Below the pieces are notes generated by a model. The model was not told the origin of the DNA and ran no database searches. It was given only the letters and a program-made list of their open reading frames with translations. A DNA stretch of 44,586 nt from JBMOGA01 sp049318625 (GTDB lineage: Bacteria > Pseudomonadota > Alphaproteobacteria > Rhizobiales > Hyphomicrobiaceae), in the NCBI GenBank assembly GCA_049318625.1, contig JBMOGA010000032.1, positions 1-44,586 on the forward strand. The letters are read 5' to 3'. This document shows, piece by piece, positions 1-8,949 of the stretch (position 1 is its first letter; every line of letters starts with the position of its first letter). A program made the position numbers and the translations under genes.

Positions 1-259
1 CCCGACGATCCGGCGCGCGCGTTGCCGACGACACGGGCGAAGCCCAGGGGGACGTGAGCGCGGCGCAGTCGGGCCTGGAAAGAAAGCCCCGACGATCCGG
101 CGCGCGCGATGCCGACAACTCGGGCGAAGCCCAGGGGGACGTGAGCGCGGCGCAGTCGGGCCTGAAAAGAAAGCCCCGACGATCCGGCGCGCGCGATGCC
201 GACGACTCGGGCGAAGCCAAGGGGGGCGTGAGCGCGCCGCAGCGGTCAATCCGACTCTT
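1..259. repeat. 87-bp tandem repeat, about three copies
   Basis: Copies begin at 1, 88 and 175 (each with CCCGACGATCCGGCGCGCGC) and are spaced exactly 87 bp, that is 29 codons. Copies differ at a few positions only. The array starts at the window edge, so its true length is unknown. Because the unit is a multiple of three and lacks stops in several frames on both strands, the open reading frames across it are weak evidence for a protein. It may instead be a non-coding GC-rich minisatellite. Confidence 0.85.
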
Positions 260-263
260 ATGA
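3..263 (+). CDS. C-terminal part of a possible 29-residue-repeat protein (5' end outside window)
   Basis: The frame is open from the left edge and ends at TGA 261-263. It reads as a 29-residue repeat containing SAAQSGLERKPRRSGARDAD followed by a Gly/Glu/Ala stretch. An internal GTG at 54 could start a 69-aa product, but the frame also continues upstream in the same repeat. The composition is strongly charged (Arg, Lys, Asp), with no hydrophobic segment and no recognisable domain, which suggests a disordered tail. The reverse-strand frames of the repeat are also open, so coding status is uncertain. I do not recognise a family and assign no function. Confidence 0.25.
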   Translation, partial: RRSGARVADDTGEAQGDVSAAQSGLERKPRRSGARDADNSGEAQGDVSAAQSGLKRKPRRSGARDADDSGEAKGGVSAPQRSIRLL

Positions 264-415
264 TCGGATTTAGGCTGTCCATACCGCATTGACGTCGGGG
301 CGCCGACGCACGCAAGCTTCACGGACACAACAACCAAAGGCTTGTCGAACGCATCGGGTGGCCCTGCGCCGCCGGGCAATCCGTTCATGGCAGGCCGCGG
401 GTGAAGGGACGGGGC

Positions 416-2155
416 ATGCAGGACCAGCGCGCCGACCAGACCGGCCAAACCGTCGAGCGCGCCACGGGTTGGCCGGCCTACTGGCAACTTTTCGTCCCTA
501 AGCTGATCATAACGCTGCGGGAGGGCTACGACCTCGGCAAGCTGCGGGCCGATGCGATGGCGGGGTTGACTGTCGCCATCCTCGCCCTGCCGCTGTCCAT
601 GGCGATTGCGATCGGTGCCGGGGGGACGCCCGGCCAAGGCCTCGTCACGTCGGTGGTCGCTGGCTTCTTGATCTCGGCGCTGGGTGGCAGCCGATTCCAG
701 ATCGGCGGCCCGGCGGCAGCGTTCATTGTCATCGTGGCGCAGGTGGCCAACGAACACGGCTGGGACGGTATGGTGACGGCGACGTTCCTGGCCGGCATCA
801 TCCTGGTGATCGCAGGCTTCCTGAAGCTCGGCGCTTACATCCGCTATATCCCCGGGCCGGTGATCATCGGCTTCACGAGCGGCATCGGCGTGCTCATCGC
901 CATCGGCCAGATCAAGGATTTCTTCGGTCTCTCCGGCGACCTTCCCGCCGAGACGATCGAGCGCCTGATCAAGCTGGTTCCGATGTTGGCAACCTTCAAT
1001 ATCGCGGCCTTCCTCGTAGGGCTGGCCACGCTCGCCCTGATCGTCGGCCTCAAGCGGTGGCGTCCGGCGTGGCCAGGTCTTCTGATCGCGGTGTTCGCAG
1101 GCTCGGGTTTGGTCTGGCTGCTGGGACTCCCTGTCGAGACGGTTGGCACCCGTTTCGGCGGCATACCGTCGAGCCTGCCGGCGCCGGTTCTGCCCAATCT
1201 ATCGTGGAGCAAGATCAACGAGGTGATGGGCAGCGCCTTCACCATCGCTTTTCTGGTCGGCGTCGAGTCGCTGCTGTCGGCGGTCGCGGCCGATACCATT
1301 GCCGGCAGCCGGCATCGCTCCAACGTCGAGGTGGTCGCCCAGGGCTTCGCGAATATCGGATCGGCGTTGTTCGGCGGACTTCCGGCGACGGGCGTGATCG
1401 CGCGCACCGGCACCAACATTTCGGCCGGTGCCAAGACGCCGATGAGCGGCGTGCTGCATGCGCTGTTCGTCCTGGTATTCATTCTCGCGCTGGCGCCTTT
1501 GGCGAGTTACCTTGCACTGCCGTGCTTGGCCGCCGTGCTCATCAATGTCTCCTGGCGGCTGATCGATGCCAAGGAACTGCAGCACTTCCTGTGGCGCGCG
1601 CCGTGGGACGACCGCGTCATCCTGGCCGCCACCCTGTCGTTGACGGTGCTGGTCGATCTCAACGTCGCGATCGCAGTCGGTGTGGTGCTCGCCTGCATGC
1701 TGTTCATGCACCGGATGGCCGAGATGCCGGGCATCGAACTCGGCGGCACCGGCAGCCTGATCGTCGAGGAGCAGGACGACCTGACCCGTAACCAGTCGGA
1801 AATCATGACCATGCGCCTTCCGGAGGGCGTCAAGGTCATCCAGTTCCGGGGGCCGCTGTTCTTTGGTGCGGCAAGCCATCTGAGCGAGCGCTTGCGATCG
1901 CTCGACCGCTGGCCGCGTGTCATGATCCTGCGCATGCGCGAGGTCCCGCTGGCCGACGCCACCGCCATCGCCGCGCTCGACGAACTGGCGCGCATGTGCC
2001 GCAAGAACGACTGCCGGATCATCGTCTCCGGTCTGCAACGCCAGCCGCGCGAGGCCATGCACAGACTGCGGTTCATTCGCGAGCATCGGGTGATGCTCGC
2101 GTCGAACAGCTTCGTGGCGCTGGAAAAGGCGAAGGCGATTTTGGAAGGCGGCTAG
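416..2155 (+). CDS. SulP-family anion permease with C-terminal STAS domain
   Basis: Inner-membrane transporter of the SulP/SLC26 family, which moves sulfate, bicarbonate or related anions; the substrate cannot be told from sequence. Residues about 35-435 form a long series of hydrophobic helices with the family's conserved early region (DAMAGLTVAILALPLSMA) and Gly/Pro-rich segments such as IGGPAAAFIVIV. Residues about 470-570 form a STAS domain (VIQFRGPLFFGAASHL, then a DATAIAALDEL segment matching the anti-sigma-antagonist fold). Length, about 579 aa, is normal. I chose ATG 416 because GAAGGGACGGGG lies just upstream; a GTG at 401 in frame would add five residues. The gene stands alone, converging on the minus-strand gene that ends at 2209. 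Confidence 0.9.
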   Translation: MQDQRADQTGQTVERATGWPAYWQLFVPKLIITLREGYDLGKLRADAMAGLTVAILALPLSMAIAIGAGGTPGQGLVTSVVAGFLISALGGSRFQIGGPAAAFIVIVAQVANEHGWDGMVTATFLAGIILVIAGFLKLGAYIRYIPGPVIIGFTSGIGVLIAIGQIKDFFGLSGDLPAETIERLIKLVPMLATFNIAAFLVGLATLALIVGLKRWRPAWPGLLIAVFAGSGLVWLLGLPVETVGTRFGGIPSSLPAPVLPNLSWSKINEVMGSAFTIAFLVGVESLLSAVAADTIAGSRHRSNVEVVAQGFANIGSALFGGLPATGVIARTGTNISAGAKTPMSGVLHALFVLVFILALAPLASYLALPCLAAVLINVSWRLIDAKELQHFLWRAPWDDRVILAATLSLTVLVDLNVAIAVGVVLACMLFMHRMAEMPGIELGGTGSLIVEEQDDLTRNQSEIMTMRLPEGVKVIQFRGPLFFGAASHLSERLRSLDRWPRVMILRMREVPLADATAIAALDELARMCRKNDCRIIVSGLQRQPREAMHRLRFIREHRVMLASNSFVALEKAKAILEGG

Positions 2156-2208
2156 GGTCTGATCGGTCGAGGTGGAAGCGGCACGCTTCGACCGCGACCG
2201 GAAGTGCT

Positions 2209-2811
2209 CTAATGTCGGGTGGACACCGTCGTCGTGACCGGCACGTCGCTGGTCTGGCCGACCGCGGCCGCCACGGCCGCCTCTACCGGGCTCAGCTCGT
2301 GGACAGGGGCCACCTCGCGCCGCGGCGTAGCCTCGGCAGCCGCCCAGAGGCGGTCGAACGAGGTGGTCGCCCATTTCGCCGTCAATGCGCAGTCCGGCGC
2401 AAATTGTTCGTAGGCGTCGCGTTTTGCAGGCTCACGGCGCATGCAGTCTCCGATCCAGCTCGACACCGGTCCGAGAATGAGCTGCTCGTGGGCATTGAGA
2501 TGACGCGGATCGGCCAAGTGGCGATGGCTCGACCCGATGACGTCGAGTTGCTCCAGTGGCGGGTCCATCAGCGCGACCAGAACGCGGATGTTGATCGCAC
2601 CCGATTCCGCCGCGATCGCTGCCAGGGCCTTGAGAACGGGGCTCTCGGCCGACCGCGCGATCACACACCAACCGGCAGTGATCTCGGCTCGGCTCAGCGT
2701 ACCGCCGGCCAGCAATTGATCGAGGACGCCGGAGATGAACTCTTTGAGTTTACTTTCTTTCTCCTCCCGCTTCACGATCACCATGCACGGCGCGGCACGT
2801 AAGCGCATCAT
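2209..2811 (-). CDS. Unknown 200-aa protein
   Basis: I do not recognise a family. The start is well defined: GGAGGATGAA precedes a double ATG (2811-2806), giving a 200-aa product, although the frame is open further upstream. The protein begins MMRLRAAPCMVIVKREEK. A helical segment follows (about residues 15-60), and then mixed alpha/beta sequence with PLEQLDVIGSS and LGPVSSWIGDCM. There is no signal peptide or membrane helix, and the C-terminus is rich in Ala, Val and Thr. Codon use matches the neighbours. It lies downstream of the four-helix membrane protein on the same strand, about 170 bp away, and converges on the SulP gene. No function is inferred. Confidence 0.65.
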   Translation of the reverse strand: MMRLRAAPCMVIVKREEKESKLKEFISGVLDQLLAGGTLSRAEITAGWCVIARSAESPVLKALAAIAAESGAINIRVLVALMDPPLEQLDVIGSSHRHLADPRHLNAHEQLILGPVSSWIGDCMRREPAKRDAYEQFAPDCALTAKWATTSFDRLWAAAEATPRREVAPVHELSPVEAAVAAAVGQTSDVPVTTTVSTRH

Positions 2812-2981
2812 TTCATCCTCCGCGCAGGATTTCATATCCTGCACTGCTGCCCTGCCGGCCAGTTTATGGCGCGTCCCGGTTAAGCAATGATTGCCTGTTG
2901 TACGTCTTCGGCACGGTTTCATCTGAGCCTCATCAGGTCGGCCACCGGACCGGGGGCGCGGGGCTGCGGTTGACTGTCGAT

Positions 2982-5423
2982 CTACTCGGCGGTGCTCTCA
3001 CCACGTGAGTCATGTTCAGTGCCCGTGGGCAGGGCGGTCAGCGCGGCGGCGATGATGCGCGTGGTGTCGTCGGCCGTGTCGGTGGCGGCCGTCGGCGCGG
3101 ATGCTTCGTCCCCTTCCTCGCCGGCCATAATGACGCAGGCGGGCATCGTCATAGGCGGCGGCACGGGTGCCATGTCGAAGGCTTCGAGCGGCTCGCTCGC
3201 CCGCAGCGCCGCAGCGGCCATCGATCCATGGTTCATCACGCTGCCGAAGCTCTCGCCGGCACCGCGATGCGGCCCCTGCGGGCGGGCAATCGGCACCACG
3301 TTGGCGGCCGGCCGGATATCCGGCTGGGCGCGCATTGGCCGGCCGGCCTCGCCGGGCGCCGTGTTGTTGTTGGCCGGGTAGGCGTCGCCCTCGGCCGCCT
3401 CGCCGGACGACGCATCCGGGGCGACGAACCGGGCGTAGCGGCCGAACGCGGCCACCTGGTCTGAATCCTCCGCGGCCGCTGGCGCCGATGGTCTCGGCGC
3501 GGCGCGACGGTCATTCGCAGGCTGGTCCGGCTTGGGGTCGCCGAGGCCCGGCAGCACGCCCGCGTCCCCGACGTCGCCGGACAGCGGTGGCCCATCTCCT
3601 TTCAGCATGTCGGCAAGCCGGCGGCGGCGCTTCTCCGCTTCGACGCGCCGGGCGGCGCCCATCACCGCGCCGAGGATGATCTCGGGCCAGGCGCCGTCCT
3701 GGAACCGGTAGAGACGGAACGCGGTGCTCTCGGCGAACTTGGAGCCCTGGCGCCGCAGCCGGACGCGTGCCGCCTCGACCGTTGGTTCCGTGCGCGTCAG
3801 CTTGCCGAGGAACCGGCTGTCGATGCGCTGGAATATGCCCTCTCGCTCGAAGCTGGCGAACAGGTTGGCGAGCAGATGCGCCTCGTCTCTGAGGCTCGTC
3901 CGCTCGCTCTCTTCGATCGGTTCGCGCCAGGTCCGTGCGATCTCCCGACTTCCACCCAGCCGCCCGCTCACCAGTTCATAGCGCTCGATCAGCCGGTAGC
4001 GCGGCGCTTCGAGCGGAACGGCGACGTAGTAGGTATCGAAGTAGTCGAACACGACGTGCCGGAAGATCTCGAATTTGGCGCGCGTGTCGGGATCGCCGTG
4101 GATGTCGCTGAACCGCGACAGGATCTGGTAGACCGGCCCGCGCTCGGCAGCCCGCATTTTCGGAACCAGCCCCTGCAGCCGGTTCATTGGCCGGCCCATC
4201 GAGACCAGCAGCAGGCAGAGATCGACGAACACCGCGACCGCGAGGGGAATGTAATCGCGCTTGGACAGGCCGGGCTGCTCGACCGTGGCGGCGCGCGCGC
4301 CGCCATTCTCCACCGACTGCACGGCCCTCTGCTGGAGTGCGCGCAACTCGTCGGCTGACGGCGGCAGCTTGAACGTCAGCAGCCCTTGGAACGTCGCTGT
4401 CAGCCGGCGGAACGCTTCGATGGTTGCCTCGGAGCCCTCGACGGCCGCGATCTTCGGCTTCTCCAACTCCGGCAACTGGTCGATCGCGCGCACGACACCC
4501 CGCAACGCCGTCTGCAATTGCGGATCGGGACAGGCGTAGGAGCCGCCCTTGGTGTCGGCGAACGTCGTCTTCTCGGCCCGCTCGGCGAGGTCGCCGCGGA
4601 TCTGCTTGAGCTGCGGATCGGTACGAAAGGCATTGAAGCCCGCCACCGTCAGATCGAGCTTGCGGCCGAGGCCCTTCATGAACTCGTTGCGCGTGCCGGT
4701 GCGGGTATCGAACGTGGCGGGATCGGAGCTGGCGAGCTTTGCGAAATCGCCGTTGAGGCCGCTCATCTCGCCCTTCACGGCCTGCACGCGCTGCTTCACC
4801 AGATCGGACGCGAACGAGAAGCGCTGCGCATCGGCCTCCCGCAATGCCCGGCGCGGTCCGTCGCCGGGGCGGCTGCCGGGGCACGATGTGCCGTTGGCGC
4901 GTTCGGTTTCCGCCTTCTGGGTGGACAGCGCCGTCAATTGCTCGAGCGTCGACTGCAACTGTTCGAGCCGCGTCGCCGCCGCATGCAGCGAGGTCTGCAC
5001 CTGGCCGACCGCCGATTCTGCCGACCGCGTCGCCTCCGAGCGGCTTTCGAGAACCTTCCAGTAGAATCCGAAGCCGAACCCGATGGAGATGATGGTGAGG
5101 AAGATATAGCCGACCGCGTAGCTGAGCTTGGTGATCAGGGGCAGCGGCGCGAACAGCTGATCGAGCAGCCACACCACCATCATCATCAGCATCGCGACCG
5201 AAAACCCGACGATCAACTTATGAATGAGCGGGAGATCGCCCATGTTGGCTTCGATCAGTTCGAGCATGCCGATGTAGGTGGCAACCCACGACAGCACGCC
5301 GAGCCCGATGATCAGAACGAGCTTTTTCCAGTCCCGCGCCGGCTCGCCCGAATCGGGCCAGTCGTTGCTGTCGCCGCCGAGCAACGCGTCGTCGGCACCC
5401 ATTCGCGCATCGGACTTCCGCAT
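2982..5423 (-). CDS. Large membrane protein with four predicted helices, function unknown
   Basis: The product is about 813 aa from ATG 5423, which is preceded by GGCAGGTGAGC; the frame is open upstream but has no better start. Three hydrophobic helices lie near the N-terminus (about 34-54, 67-88 and 97-121). A coiled-coil-like stretch follows (about 130-175: TRLEQLQSTLEQL), then a soluble loop of about 270 residues with two Cys (about 181 and 298), and a fourth helix (about 391-409). The long cytoplasmic tail first contains a conserved-looking helical part (about 420-640) and ends in a Pro/Ala-rich disordered region. The topology resembles DUF4407-type four-helix proteins, but I cannot confirm membership. 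It is downstream of a penicillin-binding protein on the same strand, about 210 bp away, so an envelope role is possible but only inferred. Confidence 0.75.
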   Translation of the reverse strand: MRKSDARMGADDALLGGDSNDWPDSGEPARDWKKLVLIIGLGVLSWVATYIGMLELIEANMGDLPLIHKLIVGFSVAMLMMMVVWLLDQLFAPLPLITKLSYAVGYIFLTIISIGFGFGFYWKVLESRSEATRSAESAVGQVQTSLHAAATRLEQLQSTLEQLTALSTQKAETERANGTSCPGSRPGDGPRRALREADAQRFSFASDLVKQRVQAVKGEMSGLNGDFAKLASSDPATFDTRTGTRNEFMKGLGRKLDLTVAGFNAFRTDPQLKQIRGDLAERAEKTTFADTKGGSYACPDPQLQTALRGVVRAIDQLPELEKPKIAAVEGSEATIEAFRRLTATFQGLLTFKLPPSADELRALQQRAVQSVENGGARAATVEQPGLSKRDYIPLAVAVFVDLCLLLVSMGRPMNRLQGLVPKMRAAERGPVYQILSRFSDIHGDPDTRAKFEIFRHVVFDYFDTYYVAVPLEAPRYRLIERYELVSGRLGGSREIARTWREPIEESERTSLRDEAHLLANLFASFEREGIFQRIDSRFLGKLTRTEPTVEAARVRLRRQGSKFAESTAFRLYRFQDGAWPEIILGAVMGAARRVEAEKRRRRLADMLKGDGPPLSGDVGDAGVLPGLGDPKPDQPANDRRAAPRPSAPAAAEDSDQVAAFGRYARFVAPDASSGEAAEGDAYPANNNTAPGEAGRPMRAQPDIRPAANVVPIARPQGPHRGAGESFGSVMNHGSMAAAALRASEPLEAFDMAPVPPPMTMPACVIMAGEEGDEASAPTAATDTADDTTRIIAAALTALPTGTEHDSRGESTAE

Positions 5424-5631
5424 GCTCACCTGCCGGGGCAGGACGCGACGGCACCTCGTCACCGCCGATGGAGGTCGGCGTTCCCGTCTGATGCGGGCTG
5501 GGGTCGTCGCGTCCGGTTGTCCGGCCTCGCGGCCGGGGCGTGATCGCCTCCAGCGGTAGAGGGAGATTAAGGCTCGGTTGCGGCCCAAAAACGTCAGTCA
5601 AGGGCCGAATATGGGCAACGCAGGTGGCGGA

Positions 5632-8112
5632 TCAATTCGGAGTAAAAATGCGCGCCCGCTCAGCCTCGTTCCGCTGCAACGACACGCGCGAGGCGTCCGC
5701 GAGCGGCGCCGGAGCGGGCCGTCGCGGCAGCAGGTCCGGGCGGCCGCGGGTCTTGGCGTGCCGCGCCAGATCCTCGAGCAGGATCGCTAGCAGCGGCGCC
5801 CCGATCTGGCCGCCGTGGAGGTTGGTCGCCCAAGGCTGGCTCGTAGACCCGGTACCGATCAGCACGACGTAGGAATAGGCGGCGCCGCTCGCGAACTGGA
5901 CGCCCCCGGTGATCCAGGTGTCGACGGTCTGGCTGGCGTCGGACGTCGTCGACGTGCCGGTCTTGGCAAAGTGGAGGCGCACGTCGGGCCGCCGCGCCGC
6001 GCACCACGCGCCGAGCGATTTCAGCGTCCCGTGCGAAGTGCCACCGGAAGCATAGCAGAGCGGCGCCTCCAGGAGTGCGCGCAGGGTCGGCACTCCCGCC
6101 GGCCGGATCAGATTGCCGGCCACCAGGGGCTTCAGCGTCTCGTGGTACTGGGTAGCGGCGGCGGCCTTGTCGGGGTGATCGAGCGCGGCGATCAGGGATG
6201 GCGGGCGGACGGTCCGGCCAGGCTGGCCGATCAGGCTCGCCAGCACGACGCTCGACATGTGGTGAACGCGCCGAGGCGATCCGGCGATGTGCCCCAGCAC
6301 GGCGGCCGTCGAGGGTGGCGTATCCTCGCCGTCGGCCGAACGTGGCGGCATGGTGAACCCGAAACCGTCGATCAGTCGCCGCATGGGCGCCTGCCCGATC
6401 TGGGCCGCGCGCAGCAGCAGCGGCGTGTTGAGCGAGCACGCGAAGGCGACGATCGCTTTGCGGCCGTGGCGGCCGTCGCCCTTGGCGCAGGTCTCGAGAC
6501 CGCGCTCCGGCGCCTGGGTGTCGACCAGCGTCGCCGTGGCATCGTCCCGGCCTTCGTTGGCGAGCGCGATGGCGGCCAGCATCTTGCCGGTCGAGGCCAC
6601 GGTCCGGCTCTCCGCTGGCGGACGGTAGAAGCCGGTGCCAGGGTCCTTGGCCGACGCGGATCCGAAATAGGGCGCCCGCTCGCCCGTTTCGAAATAGCGC
6701 ACGATGCGGCCTTCCAGATCGGCGGCAACCACCACGACGTCCGGCATCACAACCCCGGCCGAGACCGCCGCCGGGTCGAGCGTGGTGCCGGCGGATCGGC
6801 GCGGCGCCGTGGCGGCGTCGAGCGTCTTCAGGCCTGCCCGGATCGCCTGGTCGAACACGAGATTGTCGACCGGATCGAGCGTCGTCGTCACGCCCCGCGC
6901 ATACTGCCGCCAGTCGAAGCCGTAGGCCTGCTTCAACTCCTCCCGCAGTCCGAACCGGGCGGCGGGCAGAAGCGCGTTGGCGCGGATCACCGGATTGGCC
7001 TGCGCGCGCCGGGCCAGCAGCGGCGCATGCCGGTCGAGCGCCTCCTGCAGCCGCGGCTTGACCTTGGGGTCCGGCGGGCCGCCCGCCAGATTGACGAGTT
7101 CGAACACCACCTTGCGCTGCTCGTCCGGGTCTGAAATCAGCTTCTCGGCGCAGGTGCGGGCGCGCACCTCGGTGATGTAGCGCCAGCGGTCGAGCCGCAC
7201 CTCGTTGAGCCGCTCGTTGCCCTCGAGCAGAATGATCGGCTTGTTGACGGCGGAGGCGAGCACGAACTGCTCGGCCGCTGAGAGGTCCTTCGCCTCTTTG
7301 CCGAACACGATGCGGCTCGTCACCTCGACACCGTGCAGGGGCTGGCCGCCGGTGCGCTGGGCGAGCCAGAGATGGTTGGCGGCCCATTGCCGGAGCGGCG
7401 TGTCGTCGCCACCGGCTGTCAGAACGCGGTAGATCACCGGCGCGAGCCACCACTCCGAGACCTTTCGCGAGAGCTTGGTGAAGGCGCCTTCGCTGCCACT
7501 CGGCGGGGTCTTGTAGATCACGCGGGCGAGCTGCATCGGCAGCGTCGATCCGCCGACGCCGAGGCTCGGCCGCCGCTGCGCGATCGATCGCACCACCGTC
7601 GTATAGGGGATCTTGAGAACCCCGATGAGATCGATACCGGCCGGATTGAGCGGCCCGCCGAGATAGCGGTCCTCGTGATAGACGAGGCAGCGCCAGTACA
7701 GGTCCGGCACCTCGCGCACCGGCACCGATTTGTGGTCGGGATTGGCGACGTAATCGCCGACCTCGATGGCGGCGTCGGTGTAGTTGACGTCCCGGCGGCT
7801 GTCGAGCCGCGGGTCGAAGGTACCGACGAACCCGCCCTTGGCATCGTAGATGGCCGTGGCCAGCCACCGTTCGGCATCGTAGCGCAGCTTGTCGCCGTGG
7901 GTGATGCTGCCGACGATACCCCGCACCGGCGCCACCACGTAAACGAGCACGAGCGCGAACGCGACATAGGCGAAAAGGGCCGAAGTCAGATAGCGCAGCG
8001 GCCCGAGCCGCGGGTTGAAGGCGATCGAGCCGAGCACGATCCGAACGAGGCCGAGCGGCAGGAGCAGCACCAGCTCCGCAAGGCGTGTCAGCGATCGAAA
8101 CATCCAGATCAT
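5632..8112 (-). CDS. Divergent class A penicillin-binding protein (transglycosylase/transpeptidase)
   Basis: Bifunctional peptidoglycan synthase anchored in the inner membrane. From ATG 8112 (826 aa) there are N-terminal hydrophobic segments (about 10-65). A GT51 glycosyltransferase domain follows, with YHEDRYLGG (catalytic Glu about 147) and GGSTLPMQLA (about 187-196). The transpeptidase domain carries the three class motifs: STGK (about 507-510), SLN (about 560-562) and KTGTS (about 717-721). The GT51 motif is atypical, because the usual EDxxFxxHxG context is replaced by EDRYLGGPLNPAGID. The start is uncertain: in-frame ATGs at 8190 and 8229 lack clear ribosome sites, and so does 8112. The gene diverges from bluB. 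I do not assign mrcA or pbpC because the sequence is too divergent to choose. Confidence 0.85.
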   Translation of the reverse strand: MIWMFRSLTRLAELVLLLPLGLVRIVLGSIAFNPRLGPLRYLTSALFAYVAFALVLVYVVAPVRGIVGSITHGDKLRYDAERWLATAIYDAKGGFVGTFDPRLDSRRDVNYTDAAIEVGDYVANPDHKSVPVREVPDLYWRCLVYHEDRYLGGPLNPAGIDLIGVLKIPYTTVVRSIAQRRPSLGVGGSTLPMQLARVIYKTPPSGSEGAFTKLSRKVSEWWLAPVIYRVLTAGGDDTPLRQWAANHLWLAQRTGGQPLHGVEVTSRIVFGKEAKDLSAAEQFVLASAVNKPIILLEGNERLNEVRLDRWRYITEVRARTCAEKLISDPDEQRKVVFELVNLAGGPPDPKVKPRLQEALDRHAPLLARRAQANPVIRANALLPAARFGLREELKQAYGFDWRQYARGVTTTLDPVDNLVFDQAIRAGLKTLDAATAPRRSAGTTLDPAAVSAGVVMPDVVVVAADLEGRIVRYFETGERAPYFGSASAKDPGTGFYRPPAESRTVASTGKMLAAIALANEGRDDATATLVDTQAPERGLETCAKGDGRHGRKAIVAFACSLNTPLLLRAAQIGQAPMRRLIDGFGFTMPPRSADGEDTPPSTAAVLGHIAGSPRRVHHMSSVVLASLIGQPGRTVRPPSLIAALDHPDKAAAATQYHETLKPLVAGNLIRPAGVPTLRALLEAPLCYASGGTSHGTLKSLGAWCAARRPDVRLHFAKTGTSTTSDASQTVDTWITGGVQFASGAAYSYVVLIGTGSTSQPWATNLHGGQIGAPLLAILLEDLARHAKTRGRPDLLPRRPAPAPLADASRVSLQRNEAERARIFTPN

Positions 8113-8172
8113 CGGGCCGACATGCGGACGGGGTGCAGAACAAGCCGAGAGACCGGATAGGCCGCCTTTATG

Positions 8173-8228
8173 GCGCCGTGCCGACGCCATTGGGGCACCG
8201 CCATGGTGGGACGCCGCGGCACGGCGCA
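8173..8228. repeat. 11-bp inverted repeat between the PBP gene and bluB
   Basis: GCGCCGTGCCG (8173-8183) is matched perfectly by CGGCACGGCGC (8217-8227), with a spacer of about 33 bp that itself contains CCAT...ATGG complementarity. It lies in the divergent promoter region, 65 bp before the bluB start. It could be a leader hairpin or an operator. If the PBP began at 8229 the repeat would be coding. I did not find the conserved core or B12 box of a cobalamin riboswitch. Confidence 0.55.
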
Positions 8229-8292
8229 TGGGCGATGCCGGCGGGGCGTGCTACGACGCGCCAGTGTCGGCCGCCGCCAACCGGATCGAGCC

Positions 8293-8940
8293 ATGTCCGC
8301 GATGCCGCCCCCCGTGTTCGATGCCGCGTTCCAGGAGCGCCTGTCGGACCTGTTTGCCTGGCGCCGAGATGTCCGCTCGTTCCGTCCCGACCCGCTCGAT
8401 GACGGGCTGCTCGATCGCCTCATCGCCGAAGCCTGCCTCGCCCCCTCGGTCGGCTTGGCCGAGCCCTGGCGTTTCGTGGTCGTCGCCGACGCCGTCCGCC
8501 GCGCGGCCATCGTCGCAAGCTTCGAGCGGGCGAATACGGCCGCCCTCGACACCTACGAGGGCGAGCGCGCGGCCCTCTATGCGCGGCTGAAACTCGAGGG
8601 GCTGCGCGAGGCGCCCGTGCAACTCGCGGTGTTCTCTGACGAGACGACAGAACAAGGGCGCGGTCTCGGCCGCCAGACCATGCCGGAGATGTTGCGCTAC
8701 TCGGTGGTCACCGCGGTGCACACGCTCTGGCTGGCGGCCCGGGCCCGGGGCATCGGCGTGGGCTGGGTCTCGATCCTCGATCCCGACGCGGTGACGGCGG
8801 CGCTCGACGTCCCGCCCGGCTGGCATCTGGTCGCCTACCTGTGCATCGGCTATCCGCGCGAGACCCACAGCGAGCCGGAGTTGGCGCGGCGGGGATGGGA
8901 GCAGCGCGCGGCGCTGGCCGGCCGTGTTGTAATGCGCTGA
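8293..8940 (+). CDS. bluB: 5,6-dimethylbenzimidazole synthase BluB
   Basis: Flavin-destroying nitroreductase-fold enzyme that converts reduced FMN with O2 to 5,6-dimethylbenzimidazole, the lower ligand of vitamin B12. The 215-aa product shows the typical start RRDVRSFRPDPL (about 24-35), the flavin-binding segment PSVGLAEPWRFVVV (about 51-64) and the later motif GRQTMPEMLRYSVVTAVHTL. These distinguish BluB from general nitroreductases. ATG 8293 was chosen because family homology begins directly after it; the frame is open upstream, but that sequence is low-quality and Arg-rich. The ribosome site is weak. No other cobalamin gene is adjacent. It converges on moeA with only 9 bp between the stops. 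Confidence 0.92.
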   Translation: MSAMPPPVFDAAFQERLSDLFAWRRDVRSFRPDPLDDGLLDRLIAEACLAPSVGLAEPWRFVVVADAVRRAAIVASFERANTAALDTYEGERAALYARLKLEGLREAPVQLAVFSDETTEQGRGLGRQTMPEMLRYSVVTAVHTLWLAARARGIGVGWVSILDPDAVTAALDVPPGWHLVAYLCIGYPRETHSEPELARRGWEQRAALAGRVVMR

Positions 8941-8949
8941 GCCTGTCCG

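Noticed and set aside
293..308. Hairpin CGTCGG-GGCG-CCGACG before the SulP gene
   Set aside because: Six-bp GC stem without T-run; common by chance at this base composition, so no function claimed.
2156..2208. Terminator between the SulP gene and the convergent unknown gene
   Set aside because: GAAGCG-GCA-CGCTTC forms a short 6-bp hairpin (2175-2189), but there is no T-run on either side.
5660..8143. Long alternative minus-strand frame (827 codons) overlapping the PBP
   Set aside because: Arg/Ala/Gly-rich frame-shifted shadow of the PBP gene; no motif, no start context.
8113..8292. Cobalamin riboswitch before bluB
   Set aside because: Considered because bluB is often B12-controlled, but neither the conserved core nor a B12 box is visible and the leader is short.
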